Program-made: the position numbers and the translations under genes
From: Phycisphaerae bacterium
Lineage (GTDB): Bacteria > Planctomycetota > Phycisphaerae > Sedimentisphaerales > Anaerohalosphaeraceae
Direction of reading: 5' to 3'
DNA length: 57,109 nt
Assembly: GCA_012729675.1 (NCBI GenBank)
Contig: JAAYCR010000064.1
Coordinates: forward strand, 1 to 57,109
The notes under the pieces: generated by a model
Databases searched by the model: none
Told to the model about the DNA's origin: nothing
Seen by the model: the letters and a program-made list of their open reading frames with translations, nothing else
Shown: positions 17,341-27,014 of the stretch, one piece after another
Position numbering within the stretch: position 1 is the first letter of the stretch
Layout: every line of letters begins with the position of its first letter

Positions 17341-19164
17341 ATGGGCAAACGCAAGCATTTCAGGAATCGCGTTGGAGAATGCTCTCGGATTTGCATTTTA
17401 AGTTTTGGTTATGCATTTTTAATTTCAAGCTTTACCCTCTTGGGGCTTAACGGCTGCCGTAAACGCGACCCGGCGACGGAAGGGCAGACTGTCATTCATC
17501 ACCGCTTGCGCGAAAAGGTGCAGACGCTTGATCCGGCCGAGGTGGGGGATACGATCTCGCACGCGGTGGCGGGCGATCTGTTCGAGTGCTTGTATGATTA
17601 TGATTACACCGTCCGGCCGTACAAAATGGTTCCGCTGCTGGCCGCGGCCATGCCCGAAATCAGCGACGATGGCACGGTGTATCGCATTCCCATTCGGCAG
17701 GACGTCTATTTTCACGACAATCCCTGTTTTCCTGATGGCAAGGGGCGCGCGCTGACGGCCGATGACTTTGTGTATGCCTGGAAGCGCATCGCCAACCTCA
17801 AAAATCGCTGCAAAAACTGGTGGATTTTTGACGGACGCATCGTCGGGCTGGACGCCTTTCGCGACTACACCGCAGACCTGACCGACGACGACGTGGACTA
17901 CGACCGTCCGGTGGAGGGGTTGTACGCCGAGGACGATCACACGCTGGTTATCAGGCTGACCCGCCCGTGGCCGCAACTGGTGCTGTGGCTGCAATACATC
18001 GCCACCGCGCCGATGGCGCGCGAGGCAGTGGACTACTACGGCAATCGCATCGGCAACAATCCCGTCGGGACGGGGGCGTATCGGCTGGTTCACTGGCAGC
18101 GAGGCAGCTTCGTCGAGGCCGAGCGGCACCCGCACTATCATCAGTTCGCCGAAGCGCCCGACGGCTCCGGCCTGCAGCGGCTGCCGTATATCGATCGCGT
18201 GTTCTGGCGAATCATCATCGAAGACCAACCGCGCTGGCTGCTGTTTATGCGAGGTGAGTTGGATATCAACAGCATCCCCAAGGACAATTTCGGACAGGTC
18301 ATCGCCTTCGGCACGGAAATGACCGAGGACATGCGGCAGCGAAACATCCAACTCAAGACCTTTGATGAGCCGTCGACGTACTGGATCGGCTTTAATATGT
18401 CCGACGACGTTGTCGGGGGCAACCCGGCTCTTCGCCGGGCGATCAGCTACAGTATTGACCGAGAGCGGTTTATCGAACTGTTTCAGAACGGCAGAGGACG
18501 TATCGCGCACGGCTATATCCCGCCGGTCATGGACGGGTACGACCCGGCCATCGCAGAGGTCTCGGCCTCGCGGCTGGAACTGACGCTGGCGCGGGAGCAG
18601 TTGCAGGAGGCCGAGCGGCTCAACGGCGGCCCGTTTGGCCGCTTGCGGTTGGCGCTGGGCGGTACGGATACGACCTACCGACAGATGGGGCAGTTTCTCC
18701 AGAGCGGTATGGCGCAGATCGGGCTTTCGGTGGAGATCGAGATGTTCGATTGGCCGACGTACCTGGAACGGATGCGCAACGGCGACCACCAGATGTTTTT
18801 TTCCGGCTGGATGGCCGATTAGCCCGATGCCGAGACGTTTATGCAGTTGTATTACAGCAAAAACATCCCCTGGCCCAACAGCACACAGTACCGCAATCCG
18901 GCATTTGACGCGATTTTTGAGCAAATCGTCGGGATGCCCGACAGCCCCGAGCGCACCGAACTCTACCGCCAGGCCGAGCGCATGGTCGTTGAGGATTTGC
19001 CGAATGCGTATATTTATCACCGTATTTCGTATCTTCTTCACCATGAATGGGTCAAAAATATTGTCCCGAATTCCTACCGCGCCGATACAAACGGAATGGG
19101 CCTGACGAAGTTTTTTCAATTGGATACAGACAAACGTGATGCGTATAAGGAAAATTTCCGATAA
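17341..19164 (+). pseudogene. Oligopeptide-binding lipoprotein with in-frame amber codon
   Basis: This family 5 extracellular solute-binding protein (OppA/DppA type) delivers peptides to the transporter encoded downstream. A lipoprotein signal ends LLGLNGC. The frame is interrupted by TAG at 18820-18822 and continues in the same frame to 19164. The break reads GWMAD-stop-PDAETF; most relatives have tyrosine there (GWxADYPDAE), so TAC or TAT to TAG is the simplest change. The paralogue at 19207 aligns on both sides. Translation stopping at the TAG would lose about 114 C-terminal residues. It is either a recent nonsense mutation, a sequence error or a suppressed codon. Confidence 0.85.
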
Positions 19165-19167
19165 AAT

Positions 19168-19206
19168 TTAAAGCTTAAAATCCAAAACCCAAAACCAGAA
19201 CTGAAA
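19168..19206. repeat. Single-arm heptad-word array
   Basis: The short gap between the two binding-protein genes consists of 7-base words (AAAATCC, AAAACCC, AAAACCA and degenerate neighbours). Only one arm is visible. It matches the period of the palindromic arrays elsewhere. Confidence 0.45.
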
Positions 19207-21027
19207 ATGCAAAAACTGAATTATAGCCTGCTGTTTGTGTTGTGTTGCGCTGCGTTGTATCTTACCGGCTGCGGGCGGCGGGCGCCTAAGGCCGACGAAG
19301 ACCAGATGGTGCTGCATCTGTCGCTGCCGACCAAGGCCCAGACGCTGGACAGCGGCAATATGCGCGACGTGTATGGGATGATGGTTGCCGGGAATATTTA
19401 TGAGACCCTCTATAAATACCATTATTTGAAGCGGCCTTATGAAGTCATCCCGGTACTGGCCGCAGATTTTCCCACCATCAGCGACGACAATCTGACCTAC
19501 ACCATTCCGATTAGGCAGGGCGTGTTCTTTCAGGACGATCCGTGTTTTCCGGACGGTAAGGGGCGCGAGTTGACAGCGCACGATTTTGTGTTTGCGATCA
19601 AACGCATCGCCAACGTCAAATACCGAAGCCAGAACTGGACGATTTTCAAGGACAGGATTCTTGGCTTGGATGAGTTTCGTGAATACACAACGGATTTTAA
19701 AGAAGAGTGGGCGGTGGATTACAGCTATGAAGTCGAAGGGCTAAAGGCGCTGGACGATTATACGCTGCAGATCATACTGGTGCGTCCGTGGCCGCAAATG
19801 CTTGAAATAGCGCTTGGCGATACGGCGTCGTCGCCGCTGCCGCGAGAAGCGGTGGATTATTACCACAGTGAGATTGGCCATCGTCCGGTCGGAACCGGGC
19901 CGTATCGACTCAACGTCTGGCGGCGAGGCAGCTATATCGAACTGGTCCGCAACGAAAACTGGCGGGGCGAACTGTACCCATCCGAAGGCGAAGAAAGCGA
20001 TGCGGAGGCGGGGCTATTGGACGACGCCGGAAAACCCATCCCGTTTGCCGACCGTGTCATTTTTCGCGTCATTGAGGAAGCTCAACCGCAATGGCTGCTG
20101 TTTATGCGGGGCGAGTTGGATTCGTCGGGCATTCCGAAGGATAATTTTAACGAGGCAATCGATGCGAGCGTGCAGACACTGACCGATGACATGCGGGCGC
20201 GTAATATAGAACTGCATACGTATGTCGATCCGTCAACGTTTTGGGTGGGCTTTAATCTGCGCGATCCGGTGCTGGGCAAGAACAAGCCGCTGCGGATGGC
20301 CATCTCCCGCGCAATCAATCGTCAGGAGTTTATCGACCTGTTCGCCAACGGACGAGGAATGGTCGCTCACGGGTTTGTCTCGCCGGGGATGAATTCGTAT
20401 GACCCGGATATCCACACCTACGGCTTTTCCCGATATGATCCGGCCGAGGCCAGAGAATTGCTCAAAGAGGCCGAGGCGGTTCACGGCGGGCCGATTCCGC
20501 CTCTGACGCTGGGGATGCCGGGGACGGACACCTTTGCCCGTCAGTACGGCCAGTTTCTGCAGAAATATTTCAGCCAAGTCGGCATGAGGCTGGACGTCAA
20601 TTATATGGACTGGCCGACGTATCTGGCAGAGTTGAACAACGGGCACTTGCAATTGTTCTCCAGCGGCGTCAGCGCCAGTGTTCCGGATGCGATTGATTTT
20701 CTGGAGATGTTCGCGACAAAATATTTTGCGCCGGGCGGAAATAAGTTTTACTATTCCAATCCCGAATATGATACACTGCTGGACCGGGTTCAGGTGATGT
20801 TTGACAGCCCGGAGCGGACGGAATTGTACCGAAAAATGGAACGGATGGTGATGGCCGACTATCCGGCGGTGTTCACAACGCATCAAGTGTCGTATGCACT
20901 GACGCACGGGTGGTACAAGAATTATAAGCCGCACACCTTTTCGTATGATGTGCTCAAGTACCGGCGCGTCGATGGGGAACAACGCGGTGAATATCGAGAC
21001 GTGCTGGCGGAATTGAAAAAGAAATGA
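19207..21027 (+). CDS. Oligopeptide-binding lipoprotein (family 5)
   Basis: This 606-residue solute-binding protein has lipobox LYLTGC, a first lobe with the family 5 signature region (RPYEVIPVLAADFP) and a second lobe ending in the helical C-terminus. It is paralogous to the amber-interrupted gene immediately upstream but has no internal stop (SASVPDAIDF where the other has the TAG). It probably supplies, or now wholly supplies, peptide capture for the transporter. Its stop overlaps the permease start (ATGA). Confidence 0.92.
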   Translation: MQKLNYSLLFVLCCAALYLTGCGRRAPKADEDQMVLHLSLPTKAQTLDSGNMRDVYGMMVAGNIYETLYKYHYLKRPYEVIPVLAADFPTISDDNLTYTIPIRQGVFFQDDPCFPDGKGRELTAHDFVFAIKRIANVKYRSQNWTIFKDRILGLDEFREYTTDFKEEWAVDYSYEVEGLKALDDYTLQIILVRPWPQMLEIALGDTASSPLPREAVDYYHSEIGHRPVGTGPYRLNVWRRGSYIELVRNENWRGELYPSEGEESDAEAGLLDDAGKPIPFADRVIFRVIEEAQPQWLLFMRGELDSSGIPKDNFNEAIDASVQTLTDDMRARNIELHTYVDPSTFWVGFNLRDPVLGKNKPLRMAISRAINRQEFIDLFANGRGMVAHGFVSPGMNSYDPDIHTYGFSRYDPAEARELLKEAEAVHGGPIPPLTLGMPGTDTFARQYGQFLQKYFSQVGMRLDVNYMDWPTYLAELNNGHLQLFSSGVSASVPDAIDFLEMFATKYFAPGGNKFYYSNPEYDTLLDRVQVMFDSPERTELYRKMERMVMADYPAVFTTHQVSYALTHGWYKNYKPHTFSYDVLKYRRVDGEQRGEYRDVLAELKKK

Positions 21028-21977
21028 CAGCCTTTATCATTAGACGATTGCTTTATACGGTCCCGATTGTGGTCGGTGTGCTGCTGGTGACGTTTGTGCT
21101 GTTCACGCTCGTCGGCGGGGACATCTCCTACCAGATCGCCGGGCGTGACGCTGACGCCGAGACGATTGCCGAGATTCGCCGCGAGTACGGCTTTGACAAG
21201 CCCCGGTTCATCGGCGAGGCGGGCGAACGCCTCAACAGCCAGTTTTTTGACCACTTCAAGAATGCCCTGACGTTTGATTTCGGCTATGACCTTAACCGTG
21301 AAAAGATTACCGAACGCATCTGGCGGGGCGTCGGGCCGTCGCTGGCGCTGACGGTACCGATGTTTATCGGAACGCTGGTCATCTCGATTAGTCTGTCCCT
21401 GTTCGTAGCGTTTGTGCGGGGATCGATCTGGGATGTGACGCTGGTGGTCATCTGCGTGGCGGGGATGAGCATTCCCTACCTGAGTTTTATCATCTTCGGG
21501 CAGTATTTTTTCGCCTATCAACTGGATTGGTTCCCGATCTTTTTTGTGCCGGATCAATCTATCTGGGTCAGCGTCGCGCTGCCGGTGTTGATCGGGATTG
21601 CCGCCGGGCTGGGCAACAGCCTGCGGTTTTACCGCACGGTGATGCTCGACGAGATGCGGTGCGACTATGTCCGCACGGCCTTTGCCAAGGGGCTATCGAC
21701 CCGCACGGTCTTGTTCAAGCACGTCCTCAAAAACGCGATGATCCCGATCTTGACCAACGTCGTGCTGTCGATTCCGTATCTGATCCTCGGCTCGCTGCTG
21801 CTGGAGCGGTTCTTCGGTATACCGGGGCTGGGCGATATGATGATTCAGGCGATCAACGCCCGCGACTTCTTCGTCCTCAACGCCATGACGTTTATGATGT
21901 CGCTGCTGATCGTCGTCTTTACCCTGCTGACCGATATCTGTTATGCGTGGGTCGATCCAAGAGTGTCTCTGGAGTAA
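21024..21977 (+). CDS. Oligopeptide ABC transporter permease, OppB/DppB type
   Basis: The 317-residue product has six predicted membrane segments. The cytoplasmic EAA loop is recognisable as EMRCDYVRTAFAKGLSTRTV, which contacts the ATPases. An N-terminal helix precedes a periplasmic loop, as in DppB. It overlaps the binding-protein gene by four bases. The partner permease normally follows directly, but here 431 bases with a four-helix-bundle gene intervene. Confidence 0.92.
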   Translation: MTAFIIRRLLYTVPIVVGVLLVTFVLFTLVGGDISYQIAGRDADAETIAEIRREYGFDKPRFIGEAGERLNSQFFDHFKNALTFDFGYDLNREKITERIWRGVGPSLALTVPMFIGTLVISISLSLFVAFVRGSIWDVTLVVICVAGMSIPYLSFIIFGQYFFAYQLDWFPIFFVPDQSIWVSVALPVLIGIAAGLGNSLRFYRTVMLDEMRCDYVRTAFAKGLSTRTVLFKHVLKNAMIPILTNVVLSIPYLILGSLLLERFFGIPGLGDMMIQAINARDFFVLNAMTFMMSLLIVVFTLLTDICYAWVDPRVSLE

Positions 21978-21985
21978 ATCCGGAA

Positions 21986-22404
21986 TTGACGATGGACGAT
22001 GGACGATGGACGATTGACGAAGGTATAAAATGGACAACAAAGAACTGAAAAAGCGAACCAAACAGTTTGCGTTAAGATGTATAAAGTTGAGCAATGCTCT
22101 GCCTGATACGTCGCTGGGACGACATGTCAAAGGGCAAATCGTCCGTTCTTCAACGTCGGTTGCGGCGAATTACCGAGCGGCCTGTCTGGCTCAGTCAAAG
22201 CCCGGTTTTGTTGCAAAATTAAGCATTGTTGTCGAAGAAGTCGATGAAACGTTGTTCTGGCTCGAAATAATTATTGAAGAGAAGTTGTTACCCAAGAGAA
22301 AGGTTGAGTCGCTGATGCAGGAAGCGAATGAATTAACTGCGATTTTTATCAGCGCGCGCAAAACCGCCAGAAATAATCGTCCATCGTCCATCGTCAATCG
22401 TCAA
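21986..22404. mobile_element. Heptad-flanked element carrying an S23 gene
   Basis: Five 7-base words (TTGACGA, TGGACGA x3, TTGACGA; 21986-22020) open the element. Four words in inverted orientation (TCGTCCA x2, TCGTCAA x2; 22377-22404) close it. Between them is one gene for a four-helix-bundle protein. The unit separates two permease genes that are normally adjacent, and the right array is read as the C-terminal codons of the gene. This is the pattern of an insertion with inverted termini. No transposase is encoded. Confidence 0.6.
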
Positions 22405-22437
22405 TCGGATGAATATGCTCATGCAAATGTCCAATAA
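22030..22437 (+). CDS. Four-helix-bundle protein, S23/IVP family
   Basis: The 135-residue product carries the S23 signature: LSNALPDTSLGRHVKGQIVRSSTSVAANYRAA, then KLSIVVEEVDETLFWLEIIIE. The family was first found in intervening sequences of 23S rRNA genes and includes Avd, the accessory protein of diversity-generating retroelements, which forms a basic pentameric ring that binds reverse transcriptase. Here the last 20 residues (from NRPSS) are encoded by the flanking heptad array and host sequence, so the native C-terminus probably lies near 22376. It lies inside an ABC transporter operon, which points to insertion rather than a transport role. Confidence 0.85.
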   Translation: MDNKELKKRTKQFALRCIKLSNALPDTSLGRHVKGQIVRSSTSVAANYRAACLAQSKPGFVAKLSIVVEEVDETLFWLEIIIEEKLLPKRKVESLMQEANELTAIFISARKTARNNRPSSIVNRQSDEYAHANVQ

Positions 22438-23392
22438 TACATCAGCCAAGCCCGCAAAGGGTCGCAGCCTCTGGGCGGACGGCATTCGTCGTCTGCGCAA
22501 GCGGCGGCTGGCGATGCTGTGCTTTTGGGTGACGATGGCGTACTTTGCCCTGGCGGCGGCGGTGTTTATCTCCGAGAGAACCGGCTGGGAAAACGTCCTG
22601 ACGCGCTGGAACGAAGACATCGGCCCGTCGTATCAGGCCCCGCTGGCGACGTATGAATGGACGCCGCAGGACGCCGAGCCGATGTCGGGCTGGTCGCTGT
22701 TCGGGACGGATTTTTTGGGCCGCTCGACCCTGCGCAAGACGCTCTACGGGGCCAAAACCTCCATCGCCGTGGCGCTGGGGGCCTCGATCATCAGCCTGCT
22801 GATCGGCATTCCGCTGGGTGCGGCGGCGGGGTATTTCCGCGGCTGGTTTGACGATATTGTGATTTGGCTGCTGACGACACTGAACACAATTCCCTATATC
22901 CTGCTGGTGATGGCGTTTGCGGTCGTTCTCCGGGACAAGTCACTGCTTGGGATTCCTCTGCGCGGGATGACGGGGGTGTATCTGGCGATGGGGTTGACCA
23001 GTTGGGTCGGCATCGCACGCCTCATCCGCGGCGAGATTATGAAACGCAAGGAAAGCGAGTATGTGCTAGCGGCCCGAGCGATGGGCTGCTCATCCGGGCG
23101 GATCATCTTTTTCCATCTCCTGCCGAACGTGTTCCATATCATCATCATTAACTTTTCGCTGCGGTTTGTCGGCTTTATCCATGCCGAGGTGATATTGAGC
23201 TTTCTCGGCCTGGGCGAGACGGACAAGCCCAGTTGGGGCGCGATGATCGACGCGGCCCGCGCCGAGCTGGCGCGGGATGTCTGGTGGGAGATGGCCGCGG
23301 CCACACTGGCGATCTTTGTCCTGTCGCTGGCCTTGAACCTGTTCGGCGACGCCCTGCGCGACTGCCTCGACCCGAAGCTGAGAACGGACTAA
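22409..23392 (+). CDS. Oligopeptide ABC transporter permease, OppC/DppC type
   Basis: This is the second permease of the heterodimeric channel, 327 residues. It has an N-terminal membrane helix, a periplasmic insertion with the FGTDFLGRS motif diagnostic of DppC/OppC, and an EAA loop near EYVLAARAMGCSSGRI. Four ATGs lie close together at the start (22409-22426); none has a strong ribosome-binding site, perhaps because the S23 element replaced the original upstream sequence. The coding start overlaps the end of the S23 frame. Confidence 0.9.
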   Translation: MNMLMQMSNNTSAKPAKGRSLWADGIRRLRKRRLAMLCFWVTMAYFALAAAVFISERTGWENVLTRWNEDIGPSYQAPLATYEWTPQDAEPMSGWSLFGTDFLGRSTLRKTLYGAKTSIAVALGASIISLLIGIPLGAAAGYFRGWFDDIVIWLLTTLNTIPYILLVMAFAVVLRDKSLLGIPLRGMTGVYLAMGLTSWVGIARLIRGEIMKRKESEYVLAARAMGCSSGRIIFFHLLPNVFHIIIINFSLRFVGFIHAEVILSFLGLGETDKPSWGAMIDAARAELARDVWWEMAAATLAIFVLSLALNLFGDALRDCLDPKLRTD

Positions 23393-23418
23393 ATTGTTTG
23401 CTGGAACTTTTTTTTATT

Positions 23419-23537
23419 AATTCGAAGCACGAAATCCGAAATACGAAACAAATACAAATGACAAAAATGGTTTGAAACATTTAGATTTCTGAAATTGGAA
23501 TTTGTTTCGAATTTCGATATTCGGATTTCGATATTTA
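23419..23537. repeat. Heptad-word palindrome, CGAAATC type
   Basis: The left arm has CGAAGCA, CGAAATC, CGAAATA and CGAAACA; the right arm has TCGAATT, TCGATAT, TCGGATT and TCGATAT, all in 7-base steps, with a pairing inner section around AAATG and CATTT. The same element type recurs in the phage part at 56318-56462, including related inner sequence. It separates the OppC and OppD genes. Confidence 0.75.
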
Positions 23538-23539
23538 AA

Positions 23540-24535
23540 ATGATGAAACAAGATAATGGCAATTTGTTGTCGATCCGGAAGCTCTCGACGCACTTCTTCA
23601 CCGAGCAGGGAGTTGTCAAGTCCGTGCAGGACGTCAGCTTCGACCTGCACGCCGGCAAGACGCTGGCGGTCGTCGGCGAAAGCGGCTGCGGCAAGAGCGT
23701 TACGGCACTGTCGGTGATGCGGCTGATCCCTTGGCCGCCGGGCAAGATCGTCGAAGGCGACATCCTGCTCAACGGAAAATCGCTGCTGAGGCTGTCCGAA
23801 GGCCGGATGCGGCAGATTCGCGGCAACGACATCGCGATGATCTTTCAGGAGCCGATGACCAGCCTCAACCCCGTCTTTACCGTCGGCAATCAGATTACCG
23901 AGGCGATTGTCCTGCATCGCAAGGTCAGCGTCCGCCAGGCACGGCAGCAGGCGATTGAAATGATGCGCAAAGTGGGCATCGCCGACCCGCATCGCCGCAT
24001 CGACGAATACCCGCACCAGATGAGCGGCGGCATGCGCCAGCGCGTGATGATCGCGATGGCATTGAGCTGCTCGCCCAAGCTGCTGATCGCCGACGAGCCG
24101 ACGACGGCGCTGGATGTGACCATCCAGGCCCAGATCCTCGAACTGCTGCGGCAGTTGCAGGCCGACGTCGGGATGAGCATCCTGCTGATTACGCACGATC
24201 TGGGCGTCGTCGCCGAAAACGCCGACGATGTGGTGGTGATGTATGCGTCCCGGATTGTGGAGTCCGCCGCCGTTCGGCCGCTGTTTGAAAAGCCGCTGCA
24301 TCCTTATACGCAGGGGCTGCTGCGGTCGCTGCCGATGCTGGGCGAGCGCAAAGAGCGGCTCGACGTCATCGGCGGGGCAGTGCCCAGCCCGCTACAGTTC
24401 CCGTCCGGCTGCAAGTTTCATCCGCGCTGCCCGGTCGGCAAAGACGACCGCCGCTGCCAAACCGTTGAGCCGCCGCTCAAGGAAGTCAGCCCCGGCCGCT
24501 GCGCCGCCTGCTGGTATGCGGAAGGATACGAATAA
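23540..24535 (+). CDS. Oligopeptide ABC transporter ATPase, OppD/DppD type
   Basis: This ATP-binding subunit (about 331 aa) has Walker A GESGCGKS, the signature MSGGMRQR, Walker [13 protein letters not shown] and the C-terminal oligopeptide-transporter extension with cysteine-containing CKFHPRCPV, which in some relatives binds an iron-sulphur cluster. ATG 23540 is chosen; the open frame extends 15 codons further upstream, but only through palindromic repeat sequence. No clear Shine-Dalgarno is seen. Confidence 0.93.
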   Translation: MMKQDNGNLLSIRKLSTHFFTEQGVVKSVQDVSFDLHAGKTLAVVGESGCGKSVTALSVMRLIPWPPGKIVEGDILLNGKSLLRLSEGRMRQIRGNDIAMIFQEPMTSLNPVFTVGNQITEAIVLHRKVSVRQARQQAIEMMRKVGIADPHRRIDEYPHQMSGGMRQRVMIAMALSCSPKLLIADEPTTALDVTIQAQILELLRQLQADVGMSILLITHDLGVVAENADDVVVMYASRIVESAAVRPLFEKPLHPYTQGLLRSLPMLGERKERLDVIGGAVPSPLQFPSGCKFHPRCPVGKDDRRCQTVEPPLKEVSPGRCAACWYAEGYE

Positions 24536-24604
24536 TGTGAAATGTGAGATGTAAAATGTTAAATGTTTTTTTACATTTGACTTTTAACATTTAACATCTG
24601 TTCT
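24536..24604. repeat. Heptad-word palindrome, TGTGAAA type
   Basis: TGTGAAA, TGTGAGA, TGTAAAA, TGTTAAA and TGTTTTT are followed by TTACATT, TGACTTT, TAACATT and TAACATC, which pair back on the left arm. It fills the gap between the two ATPase genes. Confidence 0.7.
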
Positions 24605-24622
24605 TGTTTAGAATGATATGCA

Positions 24623-25612
24623 ATGACGAATAACAATAACTATCTCGTAGATGTCGCCGAATTAAAGACGTGGTTTTCGATTCGGGCCGGGGTGTTGCGA
24701 AAGACGGTCGGCCACGTCAAGGCGGTCGATGGCGTCAGCTTTCGCATCCGGCCGGGCAGGACGCTGGGGCTGGTCGGCGAAAGCGGCTGCGGCAAAACCA
24801 CCGTCGGCCGTACGCTTCTGCGGCTGATATCGCCGACGGCGGGGCGGTTCCTGTTCGACGGCGAAGACGTGTTCGCAGCGTCCTTCAAACGCCTCAAAGC
24901 GCTGCGGCGGGACATCCAGATGATGTTTCAGGACCCCTACGGCTCGCTGAATCCGCGGATGAATATCGAAGAGATCGTCAGCGAGCCGCTCTTGGTGCAT
25001 CGTCTGGACGGGCGCGCCAAACGCCGCGAAAAGGCCGCCGAACTGCTGGACAAAGTCGGCCTGTCCGCCGAGCATCTGGGGCGTTACCCGCACGAATTCT
25101 CCGGCGGCCAGCGGCAGCGCATCGGCATCGCCCGCGCCTTGGCGCTGGAGCCGAAGCTGCTGATCTGCGACGAGCCGGTCAGCGCCCTCGATGTCTCGAT
25201 CCAATCGCAGATCATCAACCTCCTCCAAGACCTGCAAAAGGAAATGGGCCTGACGTACCTGTTCATCGCCCACGACCTGGCCGTCGTCGAGCACATCAGC
25301 GAGGATGTGGCGGTGATGTATCTGGGGCGGATCGTCGAGTTCGCCTCGCGCGACGCCCTCTATGCCGACCCGCGGCATCCTTATACTCAGGCACTGCTCA
25401 GCGCCATCCCGGAGCCGACGCCGGTCAAGACCAAACATCGCATTGTCCTGGGCGGCGAAGTGCCCAGCCCGTCAAACCCGCCGAGCGGCTGCCCGTTTCA
25501 TCCCCGCTGCCCGCTGGCCGAGCAGCGCTGCCGCGAGGAAATCCAGTCGCTCGACCCCATAGACCCCTCCAGCCGCCACTTGGCCGCCTGCTGGAAGGCC
25601 AAAAAGGGCTAA
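24623..25612 (+). CDS. Oligopeptide ABC transporter ATPase, OppF/DppF type
   Basis: This second ATPase (329 aa) has Walker A GESGCGKT, signature FSGGQRQR, Walker [13 protein letters not shown] and the family C-terminus with CPFHPRCPL. With the OppD-type subunit it forms the heterodimer driving the OppBC channel. It is the last gene of the transporter operon. Confidence 0.93.
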   Translation: MTNNNNYLVDVAELKTWFSIRAGVLRKTVGHVKAVDGVSFRIRPGRTLGLVGESGCGKTTVGRTLLRLISPTAGRFLFDGEDVFAASFKRLKALRRDIQMMFQDPYGSLNPRMNIEEIVSEPLLVHRLDGRAKRREKAAELLDKVGLSAEHLGRYPHEFSGGQRQRIGIARALALEPKLLICDEPVSALDVSIQSQIINLLQDLQKEMGLTYLFIAHDLAVVEHISEDVAVMYLGRIVEFASRDALYADPRHPYTQALLSAIPEPTPVKTKHRIVLGGEVPSPSNPPSGCPFHPRCPLAEQRCREEIQSLDPIDPSSRHLAACWKAKKG

Positions 25613-25740
25613 ACGCTCCTGTACCGCCGCCGGCATCCCTGCCGGCAAATGTACGCAAAAAAACCGGCTGGAAGCCAGCAATACCGGTACGTCGCTATAT
25701 CGATGAAAAAGAACAACTTTTTTAGGGATATAAACAGGGC

Positions 25741-25769
25741 TTGACATCCCCTCGCCGTTATGGTAGTAT
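25741..25769 (+). promoter_or_regulatory. Promoter of the STAS gene
   Basis: TTGACA (25741-25746), a 17-base spacer and TAGTAT (25764-25769), 40 bases before the start codon. Confidence 0.6.
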
Positions 25770-25808
25770 CTGTATAAAGAAACACAGTTAAGAGGAAGCA
25801 CCCGGCTT

Positions 25809-26171
25809 ATGAGCGACAAGCAGCTTATGAATGTACGCTTCGAGGGCGACATTCTGATTCTTCAACTGGAGGCCGCTTCGATCAGCGCGGTCGATGAGGT
25901 GGAACACATCTCACGATCCCTGCGTCAGGCGGTGCAGGAACATCAGCCTCGGCACCTCGTCGTGGACTTTTCAGCCGTCCAGTTTTTTTCATCGCAGATG
26001 CTCGGTCTGCTGGTCGATGTCTGGCGTCGCCTGCGCGACCAAGGCGGTACGGTGGCCGTCAGCGGCATCAATCCCCAACTGACACGGGTGTTTCGCATCA
26101 CCAATCTGGATAAGCTTTTTGCCTTCTATGAAACCACAGATGAAGCTATCGCCGCCACGCAGGCCGTTTAG
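25809..26171 (+). CDS. STAS-domain anti-sigma factor antagonist
   Basis: The 120-residue STAS protein resembles SpoIIAA/RsbV. VVDFSAVQFFSSQMLGLLVD holds the serine normally phosphorylated by an anti-sigma kinase, so it probably acts by partner switching to release a sigma factor or in a related signalling module. No kinase or sigma gene adjoins it. It has its own promoter. Confidence 0.85.
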   Translation: MSDKQLMNVRFEGDILILQLEAASISAVDEVEHISRSLRQAVQEHQPRHLVVDFSAVQFFSSQMLGLLVDVWRRLRDQGGTVAVSGINPQLTRVFRITNLDKLFAFYETTDEAIAATQAV

Positions 26172-26267
26172 ATACGTCTGCGGGACTGTTCGTCATCCCG
26201 TCCGTTTTCGGACGAAGCGTTTGCATTCCCTAAACATTTTCCACATTTTTCACGAAAGGGATTGGCC

Positions 26268-26723
26268 ATGCATTTAGACACACAGTACTCAATTTATATG
26301 GTGAATAAACCCGGCGTTCTGGCACAGATTTTAACCGCACTGGCAGCGGCCAAAGTCAACATCGTCGCAATGACCATGATGGATTCGATGGAGCACGGCG
26401 TGATGCGGTTGGTGGGAAGCGGCTCGACCAAGATTCGCGACGTCTTGAATGGTCTGAACCTTCAGTACAGTGAGACCGATGTCCTCTGTGTGAACCTGCC
26501 CAACAAAGCCGGGGCGTTTGCGGATGTCACCGAAAAACTCTCTTCCGCCCATATCAATATCGCGTATGCCTACTGCACGGCCGGCGCCCGAGGCGGACGC
26601 ACCACCGGCATACTCAAGGTCGCCGACGTCCATAAAGCAATGAAAGTCCTTCAGGGACTCGCAAACATCCCCAAAGCCAAGACCGACAATACCGTCCGCC
26701 GATCCCTATCCACCCGCAAATAG
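26268..26723 (+). CDS. Tandem ACT-domain protein
   Basis: Two ACT domains make up this 151-residue protein. The first is YSIYMVNKPGVLAQILTALA and the second VLCVNLPNKAGAFADVTEKL. ACT pairs bind amino acids and usually act as sensors. ATG 26268 is preferred, with GAAAGGG seven bases upstream. It follows the STAS gene after about 100 bases. Stand-alone tandem ACT proteins of this length are common and mostly uncharacterised. Confidence 0.8.
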   Translation: MHLDTQYSIYMVNKPGVLAQILTALAAAKVNIVAMTMMDSMEHGVMRLVGSGSTKIRDVLNGLNLQYSETDVLCVNLPNKAGAFADVTEKLSSAHINIAYAYCTAGARGGRTTGILKVADVHKAMKVLQGLANIPKAKTDNTVRRSLSTRK

Positions 26724-26771
26724 GACAGGCGTTCGTCGCTCAAACGTTCATCATTCAAACGCTCGCTTGTT

Positions 26772-26888
26772 GAGCAAAACAACGTTAGATATGACCTGAG
26801 AGTGCTGTCGCAGGAATTTGGATTTAACGGAAGTCGTTTGACCGAAGCGATTAAAGCCACGTTTACTCGATGCGGCGCAGCACGCTAA
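26772..26888 (+). pseudogene. C-terminal remnant of an AbiEii-like nucleotidyltransferase
   Basis: A frame ending at 26888 reads YDLRVLSQEFGFNGSRLTEA followed by IKATFTRCG. This closely resembles the C-terminus of AbiEii/AbiGii-type nucleotidyltransferase toxins (YDLYxL...L..AI.ATF.RRG). No start codon or N-terminal domain is present, and the preceding 45 bases are repeats with a roughly 15-base period (GTTCGTC and GCTCAAAC words). It is a relic of a lost abortive-infection or toxin-antitoxin gene. Confidence 0.4.
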
Positions 26889-26927
26889 TGTAATCAGGTA
26901 ACTCAATAACACAATGAAGTCAACAAC

Positions 26928-26956
26928 AAACCCCGGACGACAGTGTCGCCGGGGTT
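26928..26956 (-). terminator. Bidirectional hairpin between the ACT gene and rho
   Basis: AAACCCCGGACGAC and GTCGCCGGGGTTT form a strong stem (26928-26941 and 26944-26956) with one mismatch. It stands between the convergent ACT and rho genes. The U-rich tract is weak on both strands, so it may act mainly as a barrier. Confidence 0.55.
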
Positions 26957-27014
26957 TGCGATTACTCTACGATCAGCCCAAGTCGCCATACTGCAACTCA
27001 AACTGAATTGGTAC

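Noticed and set aside
17425-19119. 564-residue minus-strand frame opposite the amber-interrupted binding protein
   Set aside because: It crosses the amber site without a break, but composition is that of an antisense shadow and the plus strand has clear family 5 similarity.
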